Origin: Apiospora phragmitis
Lineage: Eukaryota; Ascomycota; Sordariomycetes; Amphisphaeriales; Apiosporaceae
Assembly: GCA_038363925.1 (NCBI GenBank)
Contig: JAQQWL010000006.1
Coordinates: 228,501 to 292,500 of the forward strand
Direction of reading: 5' to 3'
DNA length: 64,000 bases
Shown: positions 1 to 10,904 of the stretch, in pieces
How positions within the stretch are numbered: position 1 is the stretch's first letter
Layout: each line of letters begins with the position of its first letter
Notes under the pieces: model-generated
The model's database searches: none
What the model was told of the DNA's origin: nothing
The model's input: the letters and a program-made list of their open reading frames with translations, nothing else
Program-made: the position numbers and the translations under genes

Positions 1-1987
1 TATGTGCCTACATTAGTCTATACGCGCTTTTAACCCGTCACCCCTCAGGTGTCTTCGAAACACGGTATCAGAAAATTTTGGAGGTCCCCGGAATCAGATA
101 ATAGTGGTTATATAAATATACTAGTTCTTGACCTGTGGACGATGCGCAAAACAGGGGCACAGCCACTATGGCTGCAAGGCAAGCGTCCTGAAGTGTGTTC
201 CTTGCGGACGACCACACGACTTGTTTCGTCGACACTTATCACACCATGACTAGACTGTTCTGTATTATCTAAAACAACGTGAGGAAGCAAGGTCCAGTTC
301 ACGGTGGCCTAACAAAGGACAAGGACGTACAAGACGCGACAGTTATATCGATCCAAAAGCCCCACGCAAGGATGGTCCCCTCAATATGGAGAGAAGGGAG
401 ATAGCCGATCCGGAGCATGTTCCGGATCAGCAAGGAGGTGGAAGCAGAGCAGGTCCAGCAAGTTGCCCGAGCCGTTTTGAATAGCTATAGACCTCGCCAT
501 AGTCCACACCAAGAGGCAGAAAGGCAAGGTTCGCAAGAGCGGCTTGTCACAGAACAGAACACGGGTGCTTGGGCGGTATTACTGCGAAGTCTTCAGCGCG
601 CTTGCATACTGGAACCCGACACACGAGCGGATGGAAACAGCGATGCACGTCCCACGCGCGCAGTGGGTGCCGGATAAAACATGATGCGAATCGGCTCGAG
701 GCTTGTTCTCGGAAGTGTAGCCTGCTCTACAGTCGTCTGCGGCCAGCGTAGCTGCTGTCGGGGGAGAAGGAAGCTTTGGGAGGCATTGCTCTGCTGTCAG
801 CTTATTTCTCGGACTGGGCAATTCTTCGTCCTTATTACGAGAGAAATACATTTGCTGAGGCTGCAGGCCAGCTTTAATTTGTCCTAACCGCCGTAGACAC
901 TCATGAAATAGCTCTCGCTTGTTACGCCGAGGCTGGGGCTATCAGCACACTGCCATTCACGATGCTTCTTCATCATAGACAGGATTGCAAACAAAGAGAT
1001 CCAATCAAATCGAGGGTTTAATTTGATTTCATTTAGTCACCACCAACGGCTGTTAAATGTCTAGCTGTCTACGAGATAACATACCGCCGGCGATCGACGG
1101 CCACATTTTACGAACATTGCTCGGGGGCACTGGGTGTGCAGCTTATTTAGTAGGTTTGGGGAGTTTACCATCTTGGCTTGCCTATGCAGGCGCAGGACAG
1201 CTGCTGGCGACGATCCACCTTACCCTTCATTGTCTATGACGATTGACCTCGGCAGATAAAGCAATCGGAGGAGCGGGCCACTACACGAGGTTGGCTTCGA
1301 GTTTCAATTCCTTGCACCTACCAGTCACCACGTACATCGATATAGGACGCGATATAAGGCGCGCAATCTATGATGTGCGCTCTCGCGAGTTGCGAGTGGT
1401 AGCTCGCATGTTGCACGTTGCATGATGGTATAGGTGTCAGTGCTATAGGCCCATATCCACATCAACCAATGACTCAGCATCATCACATCACCCTCAGCGA
1501 CTGGTTGTGTGGCGGCGCCCGTTTGTGCCCGTTCGGCACTGATCTGACCGACGTGGCAGCCCCTGGTCAGCACGGATAGGGAGCCGAAAAGACTGCGAAA
1601 ACTGATCTCTGCTTACGATTGGACCGTTGTATTGAATAGAATGCGATTGGTGTATCTGACCCCTGCCCCATTACTAGGCTTCGTTATTGGGAGTGGGGAA
1701 ATGGTATCCCAACTCGCATTCATGCGACGTCGGTGGCGAATCATGTTTTGGCAGCGAACGTGGTGTTGTGGGACTCTTTTTGGCCAGAGCCAATAGAAAG
1801 CCGTGCGACTTCGTCGGCCGGCGATATCAGTCGTGACTCTAGGCATTCCTCGTGTATACTTACTTGGTGATGCTTTGATCATTGGGCATTTGTTCAATTG
1901 AACCCCTGTTTCAGCCTGCAACCCGATCCTGATGAACAGGCACATTCGCTGTGTAGGTCCTTGCCATCTCAGAACGCGGCAGCGAGG
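1..1987. other. intergenic, no gene supported
   Basis: Only short overlapping reading frames without recognisable motifs or codon bias are present. Nothing here resembles a tRNA, rRNA or transposon end. The distal part is presumably upstream sequence of the lipase gene. Confidence 0.5.
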
Positions 1988-1997
1988 TTTATAAAAC
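1988..1997 (+). promoter_or_regulatory. TATA box of lipase gene
   Basis: TTTATAAAAC lies about 180 nt upstream of the favoured lipase start at 2174. The distance fits a fungal core promoter with a 5' leader of about 150 nt. Inferred from motif and position only. Confidence 0.4.
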
Positions 1998-2173
1998 AAA
2001 TTGGTATAAGTATAGTGATGTGGACACGTTGATCTTGTCTTTTCTCCTATGAACTTTGATCCAATACTAAGCCAGCCCATTGCGACCCATGGTATTCGGG
2101 GAAACTGGGCGCAATGAGTTCTTTCGCTGCTACGCAAGTTCGTTTCTCCATTACTAAGCAGTCGTTTGTAACG

Positions 2174-3580
2174 ATGTCTCTTCTACTATTCTTGAACTTC
2201 CTCGCCGCCGTGGGCGCCGCTCCTGCCCCTGCCCCATTGCCTGCGCCAGAGCCCCTTTTTGGCTTCAACCCCATCGCTCCCATTGCTGATGGACTCAAAG
2301 GCCAATTGGCCAAGGCGGCTTCGAGTATAGCCAGTACGTCCCCGACAGCAACACCAGCAACCATCCCAGAAGCCGTCAGCATGCTCAAGGCTGTTTTCGG
2401 TCCGAAACCGACCGGCCTCATCACGAGCGGCATTGCGCTGGCCAAGAATGGTCTCCAGGTCAGTGGAACTCTCGGGACGACCATCAACAGCCCCGGAGCG
2501 CCAGGGACCATAAACTCCTTCAATAATACGAATCCCGCCCCACCTACTCCCGTCTTCCCCAAGGCCAATCCAGCAGACCCGGCCTTCACCAAGACGGAGA
2601 AGGAACTCCGGTCTGCCATCTTCATCCCGGATACCTTTCCGGGAGCCGGAGCGGCCAATCCAGTTCTCCTAGTGCCCGGAACAGGGGGCTTTGCTGGCGC
2701 TCATTTTGAGGGGAACATGATCAAGATCATGGCCCAGAATGCGTCCATCGGACAAGCCGTGTGGCTCAATATACCGGGAGCCATGATTGACGACGTGCAG
2801 ACCAATGCTGAGTTCATCGCCCATGCCGTGAACTATATGGCGGCTACGACGGGAAAGCAGATTTCGATTGTCGGTTGGTCACAGGGAAACTTGGCAACGC
2901 AGTGGGCTCTAAAATATTGGCCCTCGGTTCGCGCCTCAACCAAGCAGCTTGTCTCCTTCTCACCCGATTTCCATGGAACTCTCATAGCTGCTCTCACGGA
3001 CCTTCCCATCATCGACCGCATTCCCCTCGGGCCTTCCTTGATCCAGCAGAAGACCAACTCCAACTTAATCAAGACGCTGCGGGCCGGCGGAGGAGACTCG
3101 GCTTACGTACCGACCACTACCATCTACAGTTCCAGCTTCGACGAGGTTGTGCAGCCGCAGGAGGGCAAAGGGGCGTCTGCTTTTCTGCTCGACGCCCGGG
3201 GTGTGGGGGTTAGCAATAACGAGATCCAGGTATGCACGGACATTGGGGTTACCTACATACCTATGAAACAGCGCGCTGACACTGGAAACCAGGAGGTCTG
3301 TCCTAACACCCCTGCTGGCGATTTCGGCACCCATGAGAGCGTCATGTTCAACGGTTTAGCTACGGAGTTGGTCATCGACGCTCTGGTCAACGGGGGGCCC
3401 GCCGACCCGAAGCGCATGGACCTCGCCACTATCTGCCAAAACCTCGCTCACCCGGCACTGGATGTCAGGGACGTGGCCAAGACGGAGGGAACCATACCGA
3501 TAGCCGCGGTCAATATCTTGGAGTTCCCGGATGGTGTCACAGATGAGCCAAAAATAAGGGCCTATGCTCGCGTCAAGTGA
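2174..3580 (+). CDS. secreted lipase, CalB type
   Basis: Intronless alpha/beta-hydrolase resembling Candida antarctica lipase B, which hydrolyses esters outside the cell. The frame also opens at 2114, but the ATG at 2174 places a hydrophobic signal peptide (MSLLLFLNFLAAVGA) at the terminus, followed by a Pro/Ala-rich stretch, so it is preferred. Numbering from 2114: the oxyanion segment LLVPGTGG has Thr190, the nucleophile elbow G-W-S-Q-G has Ser256, the acid is Asp343 in F-D-E-V-V-Q-P-Q, and the base is His407 in F-G-T-H-E-S. Spacing and the D-E-x-V-Q-P-Q motif are those of CalB. The mature part is longer than CalB (about 317 aa) because of an N-terminal extension of about 130 residues that I cannot assign. 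The reading frame is intact. Confidence 0.88.
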   Translation: MSLLLFLNFLAAVGAAPAPAPLPAPEPLFGFNPIAPIADGLKGQLAKAASSIASTSPTATPATIPEAVSMLKAVFGPKPTGLITSGIALAKNGLQVSGTLGTTINSPGAPGTINSFNNTNPAPPTPVFPKANPADPAFTKTEKELRSAIFIPDTFPGAGAANPVLLVPGTGGFAGAHFEGNMIKIMAQNASIGQAVWLNIPGAMIDDVQTNAEFIAHAVNYMAATTGKQISIVGWSQGNLATQWALKYWPSVRASTKQLVSFSPDFHGTLIAALTDLPIIDRIPLGPSLIQQKTNSNLIKTLRAGGGDSAYVPTTTIYSSSFDEVVQPQEGKGASAFLLDARGVGVSNNEIQVCTDIGVTYIPMKQRADTGNQEVCPNTPAGDFGTHESVMFNGLATELVIDALVNGGPADPKRMDLATICQNLAHPALDVRDVAKTEGTIPIAAVNILEFPDGVTDEPKIRAYARVK

Positions 3581-3674
3581 ACCGCGAGGTCTAATTTACA
3601 AGGATTTCTTTATTTCTTTAAGCAAGCGTGTACGGAGGGGTGGTGGGACAGCTTAGTGAGTTTGCAAACTAGGC

Positions 3675-3944
3675 TCAAGGGCGAAGCCGTTTTAGGTAGA
3701 ATTTGCCATCGACTCTTGTGGAGCCTGCAGAGGATATAGACTTGTCAGCAAGCTTGAAGTCCTTGCAGAGGTAGGTGTGGGGGAATTCTGTAGGTATTTA
3801 TTCATCCAGCGTAGTCGGTTGGTTTTCGCGTTTGAGCTGTTCCTTCTCGCGTCGCTCTTGTTCCTCTCGTGCCTCTGCCGCCTCCCTCTCGCGCGCGAGC
3901 TCTTCGATTTCGCGTCGTAGCCGTGCAATCTTCGGGTCAAGCAT
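3675..3944 (-). pseudogene. fragment of fungal coiled-coil family protein
   Basis: Reading the minus strand gives a charged heptad-rich stretch (LRREIEELAREREAAEAREE) followed by Q-P-T-T-L-D-E. The frame then hits TAA at 3798-3800, but the same frame continues with a recognisable tail (D-K-S-I-S-S-A-G-S-T-R-V-D-G-K-F-Y) up to a TGA at 3675-3677. From memory this order, coiled coil then T-T-L-x-E-Y then D-K-S-x-S-x-x-G, belongs to a large uncharacterised family in filamentous ascomycetes. The first stop sits where a Tyr is usual and the second where a Trp is usual (TGG to TGA). It is a decayed partial copy; function unknown. Confidence 0.5.
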
Positions 3945-4070
3945 CGAGTACTCAGAATGGTTCTGATGTAGCGTGGCTATGTGTACGACGCCTGGCCAGG
4001 TATGGCGTAGTGCGCACACGGCACCAAGTTGACTTTCCAAATACCTAGAGGATGACTGGCAGGAAAGCAC

Positions 4071-6893
4071 AGTCGTTCGTCATGCCGGCCTGGTCTGGCT
4101 GAATTTGCGAGAGTCGCCACGGCCGACTGCAGCAAGGCACATACGATTTCCCACCTATCAATGTGCTTCTAGTACCAAGGCCAATCCATAGCGCATGCGG
4201 CAACCTAACTGGCCGTCAGGATCTCCTTAAGTCAAGTCCAATATAAGTCTTCGGGCTCTTATCTGTTCTTTTACTTCCTCCCTGTACCGCCTCTTTAAGC
4301 ACTGGCCAGTTCTAAACAACTCCCAGGCTACGATAAGCCTTCGGGTGGGAACAGTGCCAATCCAGAACCAGATCCTAGCCCCGTTCGACCTCGTTCGGCT
4401 TCTCTGGTTCTCTAATGGGGCATCGTAGGCTAGTTGGATCGTAGGACAGAGAATGCCTCCAAGTCAGCATCCACGCCCGACCGCCGTTACAGTACCTCCC
4501 ACACGTAGCAAGTCCGCAACGGACGGCTGCTGGAGATGCGCCGCTTTCTCACGAGAGGCCAAAGGTCCGAAAGAACATACTGCTGGACGCATTCGGTGCC
4601 GGCTCACTTCAGCGCCTCCGCTGCACGCCTGCTTAGTCGGACGCTACCAACTAACCCTAAGCCATGCTTGATGAGCGTACTTCGTCCGGAACTTCGCCTC
4701 TGGCCACACGTGGAAGTTATGAGTCAACGTCCCAACTGGAAGAGCCAATTCCGTGTCTGACACTCCAGCCTACTCACCACAGCATCGCCAGATTGTGGCC
4801 ACATGCATACCAGTTATAAGGTCAAAGCCCTCAGTTGGTTGCATATCCCACTATTCTTCGTCACCTTGCTGTTCCTTCACTAGTAACTTCTCCATCGCCT
4901 ATCGCTTCCATCCACGCCGGCATGCTCCCGTCGAAGCGATACGATGCGCCGCGTCCGTGCCAGCCACGCCAGGGCCGGCCATCAGCAAGCCACGCCACCG
5001 CCGCGCCCGCGATTACACCCGCACTGGCGCCCACGCCTGCGCCCAACACCGTCGCTCCTTTTGCCACGCAGCTCCGGCCTCAAAACTAGGCCTCACTATC
5101 CTTTCCAGACGTCCCCAACTTCTTCGAGGACCGAGAAGGCCTCGACTCAGGCCCCTTCCGCTCCCCGCCGCTATAGGTCCCTCCGGTTCCTCCCCATCGA
5201 GTCCACGCGTTGTACTGAAAACGAAGAACGTCGGGCCATACCCAAGAACTGGTTCACGATGGCTGCTGGATAAGGTCGACGCTGTCCGATCCGAGCTGAC
5301 CCACCACGGCCAAGAGTAAGTCTACCTTCGCCCTCGTATGGCAGAGATCTTAGGGTGTCTCAATTTAACCCCAGGTACACGAACAGCGCACAGAGGGCCG
5401 AATAGCTGTAAGTCACCCAGTATTTATTCCGACGCAGACCGTTCTGCTGCCATCGGGACCATGTTATTGCAGCAGGCCCAAAAGCTCACGGGTTGGCTGT
5501 CACAGGTGAAAGCCTTGTTTAAGCGGTTCGTCCCCTTGACCGACGCCGATCCCCTGGCCGACACCTTTTTCGACCAGGCATAAGGCTTGAGACAGGGAGT
5601 GTCGGAGTGAATGGGGCCATTCGCAGGCATGACCGCCCCATGGCGCGGAATCTGTTGCCTCACGGGTCCCACCTGAAGACCGCCGGTGCTCCAGTTCTCT
5701 GCCTCTGCCAATCAGCCGGCTTCTATAGCCTCGTCGACTCTTTTCGCTATGGATATGCGGCGAGTTCGTCGTCTTCATCTCAGTAATGTCTTCTGTCTTT
5801 CGAGTTGCCCTAGCTGCATTGCGGTTCGTTTGGCGCAGCGGGCACTGTGCTAGGCAACAGCTGGTCTCCCATTATCACACGCATGCCAACGGAGGCATGC
5901 ATATCGCCCCAACGGCTAACCACATTCTTGAAGGATATGGCTGCTAGGATAACGGGGCGTTTAAAAGAATGCCAGACTAGGTGTATATAAGCCTGGCGAA
6001 TCACCCTCCTAAAAGGAGAGGAAGAACGGAAGACCAGAGCCCCTAGAAGTGCCATTGTTAATTATTAGCTGAATACTATCCAAGCCCTTACTGCCCTTGT
6101 TACACCCATCGTCTCGAGAGTCCGTGGACTTCTGTTCTGTAGCGTGTAGGCTCACTACGGGGTAGTACGACGAACCTGTAGGGTAATACCTTACAAAGTT
6201 CTCAGGCTACATCGTTGGCGGAAACGACCTCCTGTATTGAACAGCTGCAGGGGACCGGCTTAGTCGTCACGTTCGGCTGCTGCCTACGTTCCAGAATACG
6301 AATAATCGGGCGCCAGCACCCACGAGACACCCCGACCACGACGCGATAGATGTGTCGCTTTCATTCGAGAGAAGCGCTTCTCGTGCTTTGGCGCTGGGCT
6401 TCACCCGCTTCGATCGTTTGACCGACGTCGCGATAGAGTTGGGCACGTTCACCACGATCTCCATCTCTGCACGGTCCTCCATTGTCGCGTTGGACATCCG
6501 CCGCCTCTTCATCCGACTCCCTTCTCACCAATGAAGTAACAACTAGTTGAACTAGGACAAAATAAAGGTCCCTCGATCTTTCCCCCGTGTGTTCCCAAGA
6601 ATCGTTCCAATCCCCGATTGAAATACAGCCCTAAATGGTAACAGTCTGAACCGCATATATCTCCATGCCAATACATACGCGATCCAAAGTGCTCTCGAAA
6701 ATTGAGCACCTTTTCAATTGGCTTCACTTCGCAGCCCACTCTGGGGCAATGATGAGCGCTTTGATCACTATTCTTCAGTAGCTTTGGGAGGGCTGCGAAC
6801 CTCGAGTCGCATTCAGTATCCTTGGACACATCGTCATCTTCGTCTCTCGAGTGTGCGAGAGATTGTTGGCAGCGTTCTAGTAGAGATGTGATA
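4071..6893. other. intergenic, no gene supported
   Basis: Several open frames of 80-190 codons occur on both strands (for example 4753-5319 plus, 6267-6512 minus and 6509-6913 minus). They are low-complexity Pro/Ala/Arg-rich or motif-free and have no partner exon. The last starts inside the terminal repeat of the element at 6894. Degraded transposon sequence is possible, but no reverse transcriptase, integrase or transposase motif is readable. Confidence 0.4.
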
Positions 6894-7270
6894 CACCTAC
6901 TATGTCGCCCCACCCTAAAACCTACTATGTACTTTTAAAAGCTAAACTGCACGGCCACTCACGCCACACCTATTTTTAGCTGCGTACCTGAAATTTATCA
7001 ATAATCAGCCTTGCACACCACAATACCACCTTTACTAATACCGAGACAACTCCGTAGGAGCCTTCCTAATAAAGCCGATCTGCACGCGCATACGAGCCTC
7101 TTTTCGAGCCGATCAGCATACATACAGTCACGTTAGGTAGCCCCACCGATGCACTTGTTTTAATTGGTCAAATAGCTGGAGCTCTGACTAAGATCCACCT
7201 GGCGGTACATGGCAGCTGGCAGAAGCTGTAAGTACATAGTAGGTTTTAGGGTGGGGCGACATAGTAGGTG
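6894..7270. mobile_element. MITE-like element with 40 bp terminal inverted repeats
   Basis: Positions 6894-6933 and 7231-7270 are perfect reverse complements over 40 bp, separated by 297 bp with no coding frame. Each repeat itself contains the decamer CCTACTATGT twice around a CGCCCCACCCTAAAA core. Size and structure fit a non-autonomous DNA transposon. No clear target-site duplication is visible directly outside the repeats, so the superfamily is not assigned. It lies upstream of the FAD oxidoreductase gene. Confidence 0.75.
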
Positions 7271-7382
7271 CCATCTTCTGTCCGCTAACCAACCACTCTC
7301 CGCTGGTTGTGACCCGTTGCATCCTTAAAACATCGTATACAAGTTGGCGTGCTCGCTTTACATCCTTCTGATTGCTAGAAGG

Positions 7383-9008
7383 ATGGGTACCGTCCTTTCC
7401 GCCCTCGCCGGTATCGGTTCGTCTGCCCGCATGTTACTGACGCCCATCCTAGACTTCGCGAAAGCATATGAGCGTGCGGCGTTCTCGCCGGGCTCCCCAG
7501 TCTCCATTCCTACGACGCCATACTGGACTAGGGACCCGCCGTATCCAGACTTGGTCAAGCACCAGTCTGCCGAACTCCCCCGCGAGGTCGATGTCGCCAT
7601 CATAGGCTCAGGCATCAGCGGTGCGGCCGTCGCTCACTCCCTCTTGCACTCCAGCAAGGGCTCCAGTGTCGAGAAAATGGTGGTACTAGAGGCCAGGGAT
7701 ATCTGCAGTGGCGCCACGGCCCGCAACGGCGGTCATATAAAGACGGCTCCCTAGGCAGTATACCCGCGCTTGGCCAAGCACGTGGGCAAAGATCGAGCCA
7801 TCGCCTTGACACGGTTCCAGCGGAAACATCTTGACCTCCTTCTCGAACTTTGTAATACTACAGGAATCGATGCAGCCGAAGCCAGAGAGGTCGAGACTGT
7901 GGATTTGTTCCTGGACAGTGCATCATTCGCAGACGCCGTCAAAGGAGTTAAGGAAACGGAGCCTATGCTCCCCGAAGAAGAGATGAAGATCTGGGAACGT
8001 GAAGAGGCTCAGAAGGTATGTGAGTCCGGGTCATCTGGGAGGCCGGAAATGCTAACTGGCTTGTGCTAATAGAAGTTCGGCACCGGTCCAAGCGTATATG
8101 GAGCCGTCTCTTACAGGGCCGGCGCGCTCTGGCCCTACCGCTTCGTAACAACCATCTGGCACCGGCTTTTGACCCAATATCACGACATCCTCGCGATAGA
8201 GACACACACACCCGTAGAGAGCATCTCCACCGAGGACCCCGAGGCACCGAGAGGTTACCCTTATGCCCTGCGGACCACCCGTGGCACTGTCTATGCGCGG
8301 AATGTCGTCCACGCCACCAACGGTTTTGCGTCCCATCTCGTCCCAGGTCTGCGTCGTAAGATCACCCCCGCCAAAGCCCACATGTCGGCCCAAAAGCCGG
8401 GCAATCTATTCCCCGAGCAACATGGCCCCCATCGTTCATGGAGTGTGATTTACGGCGATGGATTCGACTACGTCACACAACGGCCACCGGAACATGGCGA
8501 GTCACGGCAGAGTCAAGGTGACTTGATGTTGGGCGGTGGTTTTGTTTGTACATTGAATAGGGGTATTGATATGTTAGCCGTCTCCGATGACGGGGCACCC
8601 TTAGATGGTATGACACTGGCTCATATATCTGGTGTACTCCCGGCCGCCTTCTCGCCCAACTGGGGTGTGGGTGGCGGGCTCCGGCAGGCTTGGTCCGGCA
8701 TACTGGGTTTCACGAGAGACATGCTGCCCCTTGTCGGGAGGTTGGACAAAACAGTCACAGGCAGAGCCCCAAGTGATGTGAATGGTGGAGAATGGATAGT
8801 GGCCGGGTTCGCGGGTGAAGGCATGGTCTGGAGTTGGCTCTCCGGCATGGCCCTCGGCATTATCGTGAGCGGCCGTGAGAACAGCGATTTGGATGCCGCC
8901 CCGGGACGCCCAGCTGGACGGCTGGCAGACTGGTTCCCGCATGAACTCTATGCATCAAAGGACAGAATGAAGAGTGCCGACTTGAGTAACTTGCCAAGCC
9001 ACCTCTGA
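7383..9008 (+). pseudogene. FAD-dependent oxidoreductase (DAO family), one in-frame stop
   Basis: Exon 1 is 7383-8015, intron 8016-8072 (GTATGT donor, CTAAC at 8052, TAG acceptor), exon 2 8073-9008. It encodes about 521 residues of a D-amino-acid-oxidase-fold flavoprotein similar to gamma-glutamylputrescine oxidoreductases. The Rossmann fingerprint V-A-I-I-G-S-G-I-S-G begins near residue 71 (Gly75, Gly77, Gly80), with R-N-G-G-H after it and G-F-A-G-E-G-M near the C-terminus. Codon 124 (7752-7754) is TAG just after G-H-I-K-T-A-P, and the same frame continues with normal family sequence. The lesion is compatible with a CAG to TAG change in CpA context or a base-call error. The start at 7383 (M-G-T-V-L-S) matches family practice better than the ATG at 7344. 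Confidence 0.82.
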
Positions 9009-9688
9009 CGGCGGTTGATCCATGGTGGACAGAGGAGCAGTTGTTGCGGCCCGGCGCCGAGTGGGCTTAGGGGCCTGCGTTGATGGGTTCAACTTGCAGG
9101 GCTAGATTGCGCATAGGCGAGGCGTTTTCACCGCGGTGAAAGGCCAACATCGCTCTCATTCTTGTCATCACCTCTTTTTTGGTATCTGCCATGCCTTAAC
9201 ATACCAACCGACCATTGCACATACCGCCACCTCGACCAGGTGTTGATCCATCCAGGATAGCGTGAAATAGTCCGCACCCTCCTAGCTGTGCATTCACCAT
9301 TGGTAGCTGCACCCTCGGCGGTGAACACATACGTCTTTACTCCACGTGAGACAGACTGACGACAACCACCGCACGATGAAACTTATTTTCCGCTAGTCCC
9401 AACACTGTAGCATCGCGCAAGGAACTGAAGGCTGGTTACACGATTTGATACTATGTGGCGGAAAAGCCGGTCCAATGGGTGCAGGCGACGTGGCGATCGC
9501 CCCCCACAAAACGCTGAATACGAGATGCTGGGTTCCGCCGAGGCAACGATTTTGCACTAGCTAGCGCCTTGGAGACCTGCGGAAAAAGGGGCAAGGAGAC
9601 TCGCTCTACTGGTATAAAGATACCCGTCTCGCTTTCCTGTTGGACTAAAAGAAACCACCCTGCATCACTGCATCACCTATTAACGGCT
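9009..9688. other. intergenic, no gene supported
   Basis: No coding signal or repeat was recognised. The right end contains the promoter region of the AA1-like gene. Confidence 0.5.
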
Positions 9689-9696
9689 TTATATAT
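9689..9696 (+). promoter_or_regulatory. TATA box of AA1-like gene
   Basis: TTATATAT lies 33-40 nt upstream of the ATG at 9729. If used, the 5' leader is very short. Confidence 0.35.
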
Positions 9697-9728
9697 CCCC
9701 ATCTACCACCCACCACCACTCCCTCGAA

Positions 9729-10231
9729 ATGAAGTACTCTGCTGCCGCCATCTTCGTCGCTGCCGCCTCGGCCGCTGGTGTCGATAAGCGCTCCACCGTC
9801 TACGAGGTTTCCGACTTCAGCGCCGCCTGTATCGAGCACAGCGTCCAGTGCTTGTAAGCTTAACCCTAAGCACTTACGAGAACGTTTCCGACTGACACTT
9901 GCACGGTAGCTATGAGTTCGGCATCTTCCAGCCCGGTACCATGCAGACTGAGCCCCAGTCTTGCAAGACTACGGCTCTCAGCGGTGTCGATGGCAAACTG
10001 CCCGAGGTCGGCCCATGGGAGGGCAAGTGCGACCAAACGTCCAAGACATTCTCGGTCGCACAAACTGCAGATGGTGGCCTGAAGCTTACCGTGTCGGCGC
10101 CCGTGTCCCCTATCAGCAACACCACTGGCGTCTACACCATTCCCTCCTCAGAGCTCGCCATGCAGGGCGCCCCCCCATCCATCCGACAGGTCTACACTGG
10201 CCCTAAGGCCTTCAACCTGGAGTTCGTTTAA
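9729..10231 (+). CDS. AA1-like secreted protein (hypersensitive response-inducing type)
   Basis: Exon 1 is 9729-9853, intron 9854-9909 (GTAAGC donor, CTGAC branch site, TAG acceptor), exon 2 9910-10231; 148 residues. A signal peptide (MKYSAAAIFVAAASAAG) is followed by a Lys20-Arg21 Kex2 site. The mature chain has four cysteines (34, 41, 60, 82), the pattern of the small beta-barrel Alt a 1-like fold. The segments Y-E-V-S-D-F, H-S-V-Q-C and P-V-S-P-I-S-N-T-T-G resemble fungal proteins annotated as hypersensitive response-inducing or AA1-like, which act in the plant apoplast. Intact, and convergent with the small peptide gene downstream. Elicitor activity is inferred from family only. Confidence 0.82.
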
Positions 10232-10661
10232 ATAGAATGTCGCAGATAATAGGTGTCATGGAGAGACCAGCATAGAATTATGAGTGAATCGCTGCATCTA
10301 GTGTGTTAAATGCAATAACCAGTTGCTACCATCGAATTAAACTCCAGTCCTTTTCTAAACGGCAAGATGTCAAAGACGCGTATGCAGTACTTCGATCGCC
10401 CAAGTGTTATATATTAATCAACATTTTATACTTTGATTCCAATGCGCGAGTGCGAATAGCTGCCTTGCGGGACTGCTTCGGCAAATTTCGACCAGGATAC
10501 TAAATAACTGGTGGTTGTCCTTATGACAAAAAATATACACCATCGGCATTCCTCAAGCCTCTCCCCAACGGCCCTCCTCGCCTCCACACCTCCCTTCACC
10601 GCTGTCGAGTGCCGCTGCACGATGAGGAGTTACTCGGTGACATAGGAGCATCGGACCCCAG
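10232..10661. other. convergent intergenic region
   Basis: This is the 3' flank shared by the AA1-like gene (plus) and the small peptide gene (minus). A 66-codon frame at 10303-10503 has no supporting features. Confidence 0.5.
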
Positions 10662-10904
10662 CTAAGCTGCGACTTCTTCCTTGGTATCCTCGGTGGCGTC
10701 CTCCCACTTGGTCCACGCCCATCGCTTGGCTGCAAGCTTGGAAGTAGCGCCGGGCTTAGCCATGACACCTTCTTCAGAACTGTCAGCATCAGCCCAAGTA
10801 GACCATCTCCAACGGGGTTCTAGCGCACCCGGGACAGGTGCCGGAGTAGCGGCCGCGAAGCCCGACATTGCTACCAGGACACCGAGGAAAAGAGTAGACT
10901 TCAT
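10662..10904 (-). CDS. candidate RiPP precursor: secreted peptide with two Trp-rich repeats
   Basis: 80-residue protein. Residues 1-19 form a signal peptide (MKSTLFLGVLVAMSGFAAA) followed by T-P-A-P-V-P-G. Two repeats 30 residues apart share R-W-x-W-[ST]-x-W-x-D-A: residues 31-40 (RWRWSTWADA) and 61-70 (RWAWTKWEDA). Each is followed by an acidic tail (DSSEE, TEDTKEE), and the second is preceded by Lys60-Arg61, a Kex2-type site. No cysteine is present. The frame is open to 11111, but a TATA box at 11091-11100 lies downstream of that upstream ATG, so the ATG at 10904 is chosen. The neighbour UstYa-family oxidase at 11916 is transcribed divergently. The layout matches dikaritin precursors such as UstA (signal peptide, repeated cores, basic cleavage sites). 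An alpha-pheromone-like precursor is the main alternative. Confidence 0.6.
   Translation of the reverse strand: MKSTLFLGVLVAMSGFAAATPAPVPGALEPRWRWSTWADADSSEEGVMAKPGATSKLAAKRWAWTKWEDATEDTKEEVAA

Noticed and set aside
2047..2658. 203-codon minus-strand ORF
   Set aside because: Antisense to the CalB-type lipase; no motif.
7344..7382. Upstream ATG for the FAD oxidoreductase
   Set aside because: It adds 13 unlikely residues; the ATG at 7383 gives the M-G-T-V-L-S start typical of the family.
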